A DNA stretch of 64,000 bases from positions 49,766-113,765 of the forward strand of contig JAAYAW010000016.1 of assembly GCA_012719135.1 (NCBI GenBank). The letters are read 5' to 3'. Below are positions 25,127 to 32,146 of this stretch, in pieces. Under the pieces are notes generated by a model, which saw only the letters and a program-made list of their open reading frames with translations, was not told the origin of the DNA and did not search any database. The position numbers and the translations under genes are program-made. Position 1 is the first letter of the stretch; every line of letters begins with the position of its first letter. This DNA is from Chloroflexota bacterium. Lineage in GTDB: Bacteria > Chloroflexota > Anaerolineae > UBA1429.

Positions 25127-25759
25127 ATGGAGCATCTGACGAACGGCCTGACCTGGTTGGGGCATGCCAGCTTTCGCCTGGAGACCAGCAGCACGACGGT
25201 CTACTTTGATCCATGGCAGATCAAGGGAGGCCCCAAGGCCGACCTGATACTGGTTACCCACGAACACCATGACCATCTCTCGATCGAGGATATCGACCGA
25301 CTGAGCACGTCCGAGACGGAGATCCTCTGCTCGCCCAGTTGCCTCGAGGAACTGGCGCATCGTCGCGCCCGCGCCGTTCATCCTGGCGAACGAGTCCACG
25401 TCGCTGGAATCGCTGTGGAAGTGGTCCCGGCCTACAACACCGACAAGCCGAACCATCCCCAATCGGCCGGTCACGTTGGCTATATCGTAGAGTCGGACGG
25501 CCGCCGCATATATCACGCGGGCGATACCGACGTCATCCCCGAAATGGAACAGGTGCGCTGCGACGTCGCGCTGCTACCGATGGGAGGCACCTATACGATG
25601 AATGCGGATCAAGCTGCTCAGGCAGCCGCTCGCATCGGTGCCAAGGTGGTTGTGCCCATGCACTGGGGACGCCTGGTAGGCACGGAGCGCGACGTTGAGC
25701 GGATGCAATCGCTGATGCCGGAGGGGGCTAGGCTGATCGTCCTGTCGCCCTCGGAATAA
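25127..25759 (+). CDS. UPF0173-type metallo-beta-lactamase-fold hydrolase
   Basis: A 210-residue protein of the UlaG/UPF0173 branch of MBL-fold metal hydrolases. It shows the early LTWLGHASFRLE, FDPW, the metal-binding VTHEHHDHLS (HxHxDH), the Asp of HAGDTDVIPEM and late PMHWG. Most members are uncharacterised; some relatives act as lactonases or phosphodiesterases. ATG 25127 has a perfect AAGGAGGT. It is a single gene, convergent with the AMMECR1 gene, with 226 bp between them in which I see only a 7-bp hairpin (25861-25879). Confidence 0.88.
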   Translation: MEHLTNGLTWLGHASFRLETSSTTVYFDPWQIKGGPKADLILVTHEHHDHLSIEDIDRLSTSETEILCSPSCLEELAHRRARAVHPGERVHVAGIAVEVVPAYNTDKPNHPQSAGHVGYIVESDGRRIYHAGDTDVIPEMEQVRCDVALLPMGGTYTMNADQAAQAAARIGAKVVVPMHWGRLVGTERDVERMQSLMPEGARLIVLSPSE

Positions 25760-25985
25760 CGACGGGATACGTGCGATGGCTCACGGTACCCGCGAAGGAA
25801 GCGGCGCCAGTAACAGCAAATACGCGGCTGGTGCATAGCCCGCCCCTGCCCGCTCGGAGACTCAAGCTCTCCGCTTGAGCGCTGGCCTGAACGAGGGTGG
25901 CTATAGCGCCAGCCGAACGCAAGGCCAACGAACTAGGGATGAGCCCGAAGGCGCAGGAAAGCCGGCGGTACCTGGGGGATACCGG

Positions 25986-26498
25986 TCAGTGATACCGGTC
26001 AACCCGAAAGCGGTACAGCCGGTAGGGCTCGCCACGGCCGATTCCCGCCTTGCTCAAGGCGATATCGATCTGCTGCTGCGCCGATTCCACACCCTCGAGA
26101 TCCGGAAGCAGCAACCCCCGCCTCTTTCCGCGCTGCACGATCACACCATAGATCTGCGGATCGAGTTCCTCCACCGTCTCCACAGCCTCGGGCGCGCCCA
26201 GCACGTCGACCGAGATCTCGAGCCCGTCGAGCTCATCAGCCCGCACCGGCAGAAAGCGGGGGTCCTGCGTGGCTGCAGCAATGGCATTGTGGATGATTTC
26301 CTGCTCCAGGTCAGCCCGCACGGGCTCGATGGTGCCGATGCAGCCCCGAAGGTGGCCATTGTGGTGAAGCGAAACAAAGGCGCCCGCTCGCATCCTGCCA
26401 AGATCATCAAGCTGATGGGTAGCCGCCAGGACCTTGCCCTCGCGCACGAACTGCTCAACGGTTCTTCGCGCCAGTTGCACCAGCGCATGCTCAGCCAT
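25986..26498 (-). CDS. AMMECR1-domain protein
   Basis: A 170-residue protein made of one AMMECR1 domain. The signature LRGCIGTIEP sits near residue 48, preceded by GAFVSLHHNGH and followed by NAIAAATQDPRFLPVRADELDGLEISVDVL and the C-terminal YRLYRFRVDRY. In many bacteria the domain occurs with an MEMO-like and a radical-SAM protein (AmmeMemoRadiSam system); neither is next to it here. The biochemical function is unknown, although an RNA or nucleotide role has been suggested. ATG 26498 has GGAGGAAG upstream and lies inside the last codons of dusB (8-bp overlap), so translation is coupled. Confidence 0.88.
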   Translation of the reverse strand: MAEHALVQLARRTVEQFVREGKVLAATHQLDDLGRMRAGAFVSLHHNGHLRGCIGTIEPVRADLEQEIIHNAIAAATQDPRFLPVRADELDGLEISVDVLGAPEAVETVEELDPQIYGVIVQRGKRRGLLLPDLEGVESAQQQIDIALSKAGIGRGEPYRLYRFRVDRYH

Positions 26499-27531
26499 GG
26501 TCTTCCTCCTCCGCTCCGGGCGCGGGTTCGCGTAGCCCGGCAGGCTCCTCTGGCCACCAATCCCCGAGGGTTTTGAAGAGATCGGCCAGCGTCTCGGCGG
26601 CGAGCAGGTTCGGGCGAACGGAAGTAGCGTCCCGCAACCCCTGAACGTAGCGCACCACGTGCTTGCGAAACAGCACAACCCCGAGAGCTTCGCCATAGTA
26701 GTCAGACATGGCCTGCGCATGCCTGCGAATCAGCCTGAGCCGCTCGGTGAAGGATACGTCGGGCAAGGCCCGCCCGCTGAACAACCAGGGATTGCCGATG
26801 GCACCACGCCCCACCATCACCGCGTCACAACCCGTGACACGCCGCATGCGGTCGATATCCTCGGGCGTGCGGACATCTCCATTCCCGATGACCGGAACCT
26901 GGACCGCCGCCTTGACCTCGGCGATGGCCTGCCAGTCGGCCGTGCCACTGTACTGTTGTGCCCGCGTCCGTCCATGGACGGCAATCGCAGAGAGGCCGCT
27001 ATCGGCGAGGATGCGGGCGATCTGCAGGTAATTGCGCGATGATGCATCCCAGCCCAGGCGGATCTTGCCGGTGACGGGGACGTCCAACCGCTCCACCAAC
27101 AAGCGAGCGAGCCTGCGGACTCGTTCCGGTTCTCGCAAGAGCGCAGCCCCTCGCCCGCCGCTGGTCACCCTGCGCGCCGGGCAACCCATGTTGAGATCGA
27201 CCAGATCGGGTTGTTGCGCCATGACACGCTCGGCGGCGGCGAGCAGCGTCCGCTCGTCGGCACCCAACAACTGTACCGCCACCGGACGCTCACAATCAGT
27301 GAACTCGGCAAGCCGCTCCGTCTTGGCCCCACCGAAAGCAACCGCCACGTCGGTAATGCAGGGCGTATAGCTGACGGCCGAGCCCATCTCCCGGCAGATG
27401 ACCCGGAACGGCAGATCTGAGAACCCGGCCATCGGCGCGAGAATCGCTCGCCCGTGTACTGGAACCGATCCAATCCAGAACGATGGGGTGCCGGAATCCT
27501 GACCCAGCGCTCTCTCCTGTAAGCTACTCAC
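26491..27531 (-). CDS. dusB: tRNA-dihydrouridine synthase (DusB-like)
   Basis: A 346-residue FMN enzyme that reduces uridine to dihydrouridine in the tRNA D-loop. Motifs: ILAPMAGFSDLPFR, LVDLNMGCPARRVTSGGRGAALLREP with the catalytic Cys, VTGKIRLGWD, AIAVHGRTRAQQYSG, VPVIGNGDV, MVGRGAIGNPWLF and FRKHVVRY. The start is not clear. GTG 27531 is in frame but has no Shine-Dalgarno; CTG 27507 has AGGAG upstream. Homology begins about 17 codons after the GTG. Upstream lies a 420-nt leader. It is coupled to the AMMECR1 gene downstream. Confidence 0.92.
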   Translation of the reverse strand: MSSLQERALGQDSGTPSFWIGSVPVHGRAILAPMAGFSDLPFRVICREMGSAVSYTPCITDVAVAFGGAKTERLAEFTDCERPVAVQLLGADERTLLAAAERVMAQQPDLVDLNMGCPARRVTSGGRGAALLREPERVRRLARLLVERLDVPVTGKIRLGWDASSRNYLQIARILADSGLSAIAVHGRTRAQQYSGTADWQAIAEVKAAVQVPVIGNGDVRTPEDIDRMRRVTGCDAVMVGRGAIGNPWLFSGRALPDVSFTERLRLIRRHAQAMSDYYGEALGVVLFRKHVVRYVQGLRDATSVRPNLLAAETLADLFKTLGDWWPEEPAGLREPAPGAEEEDHG

Positions 27532-27954
27532 TGTGCTACGTGCTCCAGTATTCGTGTGTCTTTTCAAACGATGAGGATGCACTCCACAGCAGGCCCATGA
27601 AGAGTGCCCCGGAGAGCCGGTCAGAGTCACAGCACAGTCTCGTGCGCCCGCTCGCTCCCGATCCTCTTCTCGAAGGCCGCGCGACACCGAAGGGGTGACC
27701 GCGGCGTCGTCCCATGACCAGGCGGGGTGCAGCAGGCACCGCCCACCACGGCCTGCAGTCATTCGGCAAGCACCATCCGTGTCGCATCCTGCCCGTACCT
27801 CACGGCAGAGCCCACGCTGGACGGCCCGCATAGCCTCGCCTCGCCGTGCGCATCGTCTCACACAACCATCCGAAAGACGGGCATCCGCTGCTCGCGCCAG
27901 GCTCGGCTCGCTACACACCAAAGCCCGGAGCACGGGCGGCAGATAGGGCCCCAT
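27532..27954 (-). other. Long 5' leader upstream of dusB, candidate structured RNA
   Basis: Between a strong leftward promoter (27961-27989) and dusB lie about 420 nt. The dusB frame is open through it, but the encoded sequence is rich in Arg and Cys and looks non-coding. GC-rich hairpins occur, for example GCCGCG...CGCGGC around CACC/GGTG (about 27680-27705) and CTGCC...GGGCAG. It does not match RNase P RNA, tmRNA, 6S or SRP RNA hallmarks that I can recall. Function unknown. Confidence 0.35.
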
Positions 27955-27960
27955 GTTCTC

Positions 27961-27989
27961 AGTGTATGCGCCGAGCGTCGACCGGTCAA
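27961..27989 (-). promoter_or_regulatory. Promoter of the leader-dusB-AMMECR1 unit
   Basis: Leftward TTGACC (27989-27984), 17-bp spacer, TACACT (27966-27961); predicted start near 27954. Confidence 0.65.
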
Positions 27990-28005
27990 CAGCCAGGCCC
28001 TGCGC

Positions 28006-28034
28006 TTGACCGTACTCTCTCCGGACGCTAGAAT
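28006..28034 (+). promoter_or_regulatory. Promoter of the UroD-family/PurO unit
   Basis: TTGACC (28006-28011), 17-bp spacer, TAGAAT (28029-28034); predicted start near 28041, 26 nt before the ATG. It is back-to-back with the leftward dusB promoter, with the two -35 boxes only 16 bp apart. Confidence 0.7.
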
Positions 28035-28066
28035 CGGCGGGCATACTGCAGCAGGGAGGACGCTCT

Positions 28067-29125
28067 ATGCCCAAAGAGACGATGAGCCGGCGTGAGCGTT
28101 GGTTGGCCGTTCTGCAGCGTCGGATGCCGGACCGTGTCCCCACCGATTACTGGGCGACCGACGAGGCCCACGCGCGGCTAAAAGCGCACCTCCGCATTGC
28201 CAGCGACGACGAGCTGTACCGCCGGCTGTACATCGACCGGCCCTTGACCGTCCTGCCACGCTATGTCGGGCCCTCGATCGCTTCCGATGAAGACGTGTTC
28301 GGAATCCGATACCGCATGGTGGATTACGGCACGGGCGCCTATCGAGAAGCGGTGACGCACCCCCTCGCGGGCTACCAGTCCGTCGAACAGATACAGGCAC
28401 ACTACCGCTGGCCAAGTCCGGATTGGTGGTCCTACGAGCACCTTGGCGCACAGATCCAGGGAAAACAGGATCTCCCAATTCGCGGGGGTGGATCTGAGCC
28501 GTTCCTGACCTACAAAGACCTGAGAGGTCACGAACAAGCGTACATGGACCTCGTGACGAACCCGGAGATCGTCCACTACTGCCTGGATCGGCTGTTCGAT
28601 CTGGCGTACCAGAACACGTCGCGGATATTCGAGGCCATCCCCGGCCAGGTTCTGATCGGTTACGTCGCTGAGGACATGGGAAGCCAGACCAGCCTGCTCT
28701 TTTCACGCCGGCATATCTGGACCTTTCTGTTACCGCGGATGCAGCGCATGATCGATCTCGTGCATCAGGCCGGCGCCTATGTCTTTTTCCACTCCGATGG
28801 GGCCGTGCGCCCGATCATACCGGACATGATTGAGATAGGCATCGACGTTCTCAATCCGATCCAGTGGCGCTGCGCCGGGATGGATCGAAGCGCGCTGAAG
28901 ACCGATTTCGGGCCTCAACTGGTGTTTCACGGTGCGATGGACAACCAGCATACGCTACCATTCGGTACCAAAGAGGCCGTTCGCGCAGAGGTGCGGGAGA
29001 ACATCAGCCTGCTCGGAGATCGGGGTGGGTTCATTTTGGCTCCATGTCACAACATCCAGGCCATCACGCCGCCTGAAAACATCGTCTGCATGTACGCCGA
29101 GGCTCACGCATTCGGGTGGTACTAG
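28067..29125 (+). CDS. Uroporphyrinogen decarboxylase-family protein (methyltransferase-like)
   Basis: A 352-residue protein of the UroD superfamily. It shows RRERWLAVLQRRMPDRVPTDYW, a barrel core with FFHSDGAVRPIIPDMIEIGIDVLNPIQ, LVFHGAMDNQHTLPFGT and GGFILAPCHNIQ. The His and Cys in the last blocks are positioned like the zinc ligands of corrinoid methyltransferases (MtaA/CmuA type). True HemE arginine and aspartate motifs are not evident, so a methyl-transfer role is more likely than haem synthesis; the substrate is unknown. ATG 28067 has GGGAGGA upstream. The PurO-like gene follows after 16 bp. Confidence 0.8.
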   Translation: MPKETMSRRERWLAVLQRRMPDRVPTDYWATDEAHARLKAHLRIASDDELYRRLYIDRPLTVLPRYVGPSIASDEDVFGIRYRMVDYGTGAYREAVTHPLAGYQSVEQIQAHYRWPSPDWWSYEHLGAQIQGKQDLPIRGGGSEPFLTYKDLRGHEQAYMDLVTNPEIVHYCLDRLFDLAYQNTSRIFEAIPGQVLIGYVAEDMGSQTSLLFSRRHIWTFLLPRMQRMIDLVHQAGAYVFFHSDGAVRPIIPDMIEIGIDVLNPIQWRCAGMDRSALKTDFGPQLVFHGAMDNQHTLPFGTKEAVRAEVRENISLLGDRGGFILAPCHNIQAITPPENIVCMYAEAHAFGWY

Positions 29126-29141
29126 CCTACGTGGAGGATCT

Positions 29142-29750
29142 ATGTACATCGGTCGCTTTGTCCTTGCCGGTCTGACGCCTAACGGAACGCCTCTCCTGGG
29201 GTACCGTGTCTCATCGAGATCTTTCCCGAACCGGCGTATCGTCCAGATGGGCGATCGCGCCATCGTTCTGCCTACGGCCGACGCCCAGCCAACGGATAAC
29301 CCCTACGTTGCGTACAACTGCCTGCGTTATCACAAGGGCATGGCCGTGGTAGCCAACGGCAGCCACGTAGATCCCATCATCGAGAAGGTGGCCGCCGGCT
29401 ACCCGCTTCGTGACGCGCTGGCGCTCAGCCTGCTCGCGATGGATTATGAGCACGATGACTATTGCACACCGCGGGTCGCCGCGGGCCTGTCACAGGGGGC
29501 AGCGCATCTGGCGATTGTCACGCCCGAGAGGCTCTGTGTGCAGACGGTTCGCCCGGAAGCCGGTGTGGCCATGCTGATCGCGACATACGAGCTCGTCGAG
29601 CCCGTTCGTACCCGTATTCACTCAGAGTCGGCTGCCGACCTGGCACGCGAGCTCTATGATCTGGATTACGAGCAGCCGATAGCCTCTGTCGCGATGCTTA
29701 TGGGCGATACACCAAGCATCGCTGTGTACGGCCCGGCGGCTTCGGGTTAG
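29142..29750 (+). CDS. purO: PurO-type IMP cyclohydrolase
   Basis: A 202-residue protein closely resembling the IMP cyclohydrolase of methanogenic archaea (PurO, NTN-hydrolase-like fold), which closes FAICAR to IMP in the last step of purine synthesis. Recognisable blocks are MYIGRFVLAG at the start, GYRVSSRSFPNR, NPYVAYNCLRYHKGMAVVANG and ALSLLAMDYEHDDYCTPRVAAG. ATG 29142 has GGAGG upstream and homology begins at residue 1. The gene supplies the activity missing from the single-domain AICAR transformylase at 10132. It shares a transcript with a UroD-family gene, to which no link in function is apparent. Confidence 0.9.
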   Translation: MYIGRFVLAGLTPNGTPLLGYRVSSRSFPNRRIVQMGDRAIVLPTADAQPTDNPYVAYNCLRYHKGMAVVANGSHVDPIIEKVAAGYPLRDALALSLLAMDYEHDDYCTPRVAAGLSQGAAHLAIVTPERLCVQTVRPEAGVAMLIATYELVEPVRTRIHSESAADLARELYDLDYEQPIASVAMLMGDTPSIAVYGPAASG

Positions 29751-30115
29751 CCTGTGCTTTTGCCTCCTGCCGGGCTGCACGCCGAGCGGCTCCGCGGTCG
29801 ACACTCTGGGCGGGCGGCGTAAGCGGTGTTTGTCTGGCATCTCGGGCCATGGTATAATCAAGCCGTTCGAATGCTGACTCGCCGCGGAGTGGTTCGCTAG
29901 CGCATTTGCCTTTGGCGCCCCGAGCGTGCCAGCCATGGCACGGAGGGGAGGCCAACGCGCCGTTACCATCTCCCCGCCCGCATCCGAACGCAAGACCCAC
30001 CGGTAGCGGCCTGCCCCGAATTATCGTACAGGGGCGTTCCTCGGCTGCTCAACAGCGGGTCCTGAGGCGCAGACGCAGCGTTTCCGTGCCGATGGACCAG
30101 GAGGCAAGAACAGCT
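29751..30115 (+). other. Intergenic region with carD promoter and 250-nt leader
   Basis: These 365 bp hold the carD promoter (29830-29858) and a leader that contains a 7-bp hairpin CGTGCCA/TGGCACG (about 29925-29943). No protein or RNA gene is recognised. Confidence 0.45.
29830..29858 (+). promoter_or_regulatory. Promoter of carD
   Basis: TTGTCT (29830-29835), 17-bp spacer, consensus TATAAT (29853-29858). Predicted start near 29865. Confidence 0.7.
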
Positions 30116-30619
30116 ATGTTTCAGGTCGGAGCCAGGGTCGTCCACCCTTGTTATGGCGCGGGGATCGTCGTGCGTATACAGGAAAAGAGCATTGGAGAAT
30201 CCGTTCACGCATACTATGTGATCGATACAGTCTCGCGCCCGATGCAACTTATGGTGCCGGTCAGCCGTGCAGACGATGCCAACCTTCGGCCCGTAGGGCG
30301 GGCGTCTGAGCTGCGGGATTGCCTGTGCGCATGCTCGGAGGCGCCAGAGGACGACGAGATCAGTAAGGACCTGCGCGCTCGCCAGGCCAGCATGCGAGAT
30401 CAGCTCAAATCCGGCGTTTTCAGCGACATCGTAGAGGTTGCCCGCCAACTCTACTATATGAACTCAAAACGGCCGCTCGGCACGATCGACCGGCAACTGT
30501 TTGACCAAGGAAAGGACTTTCTGGCCGGTGAGCTGGCGCTCGCTTCGGAGATCGAGATCGATCAGGCCAGGCAGGAAGTGGAGAACGTGCTGATGTCCAT
30601 GCTAAAGCCCGTCGAGTAA
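30116..30619 (+). CDS. CarD/CdnL-type RNA polymerase-binding transcription regulator
   Basis: A 167-residue protein. The N-terminal 65 residues form the RNAP-interaction (Tudor-like) domain: FQVGARVVHPCYGAGIVVRIQEK, YYVIDTVSRPMQLMVPVSRADDANLRPV. The C-terminal part is helical and should contact promoter DNA; it includes RQLYYMNSKRPLGTIDRQLFDQGKDFLAGELALA. CarD/CdnL proteins bind the polymerase beta subunit and stabilise open complexes at rRNA and housekeeping promoters. ATG 30116 has GGAGG about 10 bp upstream; ATG 30092 is an alternative. A clear terminator follows. Confidence 0.92.
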   Translation: MFQVGARVVHPCYGAGIVVRIQEKSIGESVHAYYVIDTVSRPMQLMVPVSRADDANLRPVGRASELRDCLCACSEAPEDDEISKDLRARQASMRDQLKSGVFSDIVEVARQLYYMNSKRPLGTIDRQLFDQGKDFLAGELALASEIEIDQARQEVENVLMSMLKPVE

Positions 30620-30634
30620 GCGGGTTCGTCAGTG

Positions 30635-30662
30635 ACGGGCCGGCCCCAAGGGGCCGGCCCGT
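30635..30662 (+). terminator. Rho-independent terminator of carD
   Basis: A 13-bp perfect GC stem (ACGGGCCGGCCCC and complement) around AA is followed by TTT and a further T-rich stretch (GGTTCTT). Confidence 0.85.
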
Positions 30663-30683
30663 TTTGGTTCTTACCTCACCGGC

Positions 30684-30712
30684 TTGCGACAAGAGCCCGG
30701 CGCGCGTATAGT
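30684..30712 (+). promoter_or_regulatory. Promoter of the PHP-mutS unit
   Basis: TTGCGA (30684-30689), 17-bp spacer, TATAGT (30707-30712); predicted start near 30719. Confidence 0.6.
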
Positions 30713-30762
30713 GGGCCCAAGCGCCGCTCGCGATGCCCTCGTGCCCCGCTCTGGAGGCCCTC

Positions 30763-32109
30763 ATGGACGACTCGACCGTTGCCCTCGATAGCCCTCTGGC
30801 CAGGGACCGTTTGGCCGCCCTGACAGACCTGGTGGCAAACCAGGGTGTCGGGCTGGCCTCGCCCGAGGCAGGCGAGATGCTAAAGATCAACCTCCACGCA
30901 CACACGATCTATTCCTACAGCGGCTACGGGTACTCCCCCAGCCGCTTGGCATGGCTGGCCCTGCGCCAGGGCTGGTACGCACTGGGGACAGTCGACTTTG
31001 ATGTGCTGGACGGCGTGGAGGAGACGCTCACGGCCTGCGATATCTGCGGAATCCGTGGCGCTGCGGGCCTGGAGACGCGGACGTGGATGCCGGATCGCCT
31101 GGATGACGTCTTCAACTCCCCTGGAGAGCCGGGCGTGATGTACTATGTGGCCATGGGCTTTGCCGGCAGACAGCCGCACAGCACGGTGGCTGCAACCCTG
31201 GAGAGCCTCCGGGAGCGCGCCCAAGCGAGGAATCGAGAGATGGTCCGCCTCGTGAATGCCTATCTTGATCCCGTGGTGGTGGACTATACGCGCGACGTGG
31301 TTCCCCTGACGCCGTGCGGAAACGCGACGGAGCGTCACATTCTGGTGGCCTATGACGCCGCGGCGCGGCGTCACTTTCCTGCCCGCGAAGACCTCCTTGG
31401 TTTCTGGGCCGAGCGGCTGGGCCTGGAACGCGCCGCGGTGGGCGCCTTTCTCGGTGAGGACCCCTTCCCCCACGACGCGATACGCAGCAAGCTCATGAAG
31501 CAGGGCGGCCCCGGCTACATGCTGCCAGGGCCAGGCAGCTTCCCGGCGCTGGACGAGATCGTCGACGCCACGCAAGCGTGTGGAGCCCTGCCCTGCTACG
31601 CGTTTCTGGACGGCACAAACCGCGGCGAACAGGACATGGCCTCCCAATTGGAGTACCTCATCGAGCGAGGCATCGTCGCCTTGGTGGTTATCCCTGAGCG
31701 CAACTGGAATGTTTCCGATGCCGGGCACGCCCAGGAACTCGTACAGCGATTGCATCAGGCGCTTGATGTCGCTCAGGCGATGGATTTCCCGGTCTTTATC
31801 GGTACCGAGATGAACAAGCCCGGGCAGCGCCAGATCGACGATCTCTCCGTCCCGGCACTGCGGGCCTACGCCAGGCAGTTCCAGCAGGGTGCGGATATGC
31901 TGTACGCGCACACCGCTTTGGCCCGCACGGGTGGCCTGGGATACCATAGCGAATGGGCGCGTGCAGAACTGCCCTCGCGGGCACAGCGGGCCCGATTCTA
32001 TGGCGAAATTGGGCGCCACATGCGCCCGGCTGACGGAAGCATCGCACGAGCGGCCAGCGTTATGCAAAGCGCCGGACCGCGGGCCGCGCTGCGGGCTCTG
32101 TGCCAATAA
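30763..32109 (+). CDS. PHP-domain-like protein with altered metal motif
   Basis: A 448-residue protein. Near residue 44 it has INLHAHTIYSYSGYGYSP, the first PHP motif (HxH, H45/H47), followed by the expected helix (RLAWLALRQGW). Where PHP phosphoesterases have a TDHD-like motif, this protein has VDFD (residues 77-80), so one metal-binding His is replaced by Phe. LETRTWMPD and a late LYAHTALARTGG may supply other ligands. The function is unknown: a phosphoesterase or a sugar-related hydrolase is possible. ATG 30763 has GGAGG 7 bp upstream. mutS follows after 37 bp and is likely co-transcribed. Confidence 0.7.
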   Translation: MDDSTVALDSPLARDRLAALTDLVANQGVGLASPEAGEMLKINLHAHTIYSYSGYGYSPSRLAWLALRQGWYALGTVDFDVLDGVEETLTACDICGIRGAAGLETRTWMPDRLDDVFNSPGEPGVMYYVAMGFAGRQPHSTVAATLESLRERAQARNREMVRLVNAYLDPVVVDYTRDVVPLTPCGNATERHILVAYDAAARRHFPAREDLLGFWAERLGLERAAVGAFLGEDPFPHDAIRSKLMKQGGPGYMLPGPGSFPALDEIVDATQACGALPCYAFLDGTNRGEQDMASQLEYLIERGIVALVVIPERNWNVSDAGHAQELVQRLHQALDVAQAMDFPVFIGTEMNKPGQRQIDDLSVPALRAYARQFQQGADMLYAHTALARTGGLGYHSEWARAELPSRAQRARFYGEIGRHMRPADGSIARAASVMQSAGPRAALRALCQ

Positions 32110-32146
32110 CAGCCTGCCTCGCCAACTGGAAGGACAGCCAATACTG

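Noticed and set aside
25976..26000. Direct repeat GATACCGGTCA at the AMMECR1 stop codon.
   Set aside because: Two 11-bp copies 2 bp apart are too short and isolated to be an attachment or recombination site; probably chance.
27532..28066. RNase P RNA, tmRNA or SRP RNA in the gap upstream of dusB.
   Set aside because: None of the conserved core sequences (for example GAGGAAAGTCC, the tmRNA TTCGAATC arm, the SRP GGAAG loop) was found on either strand.
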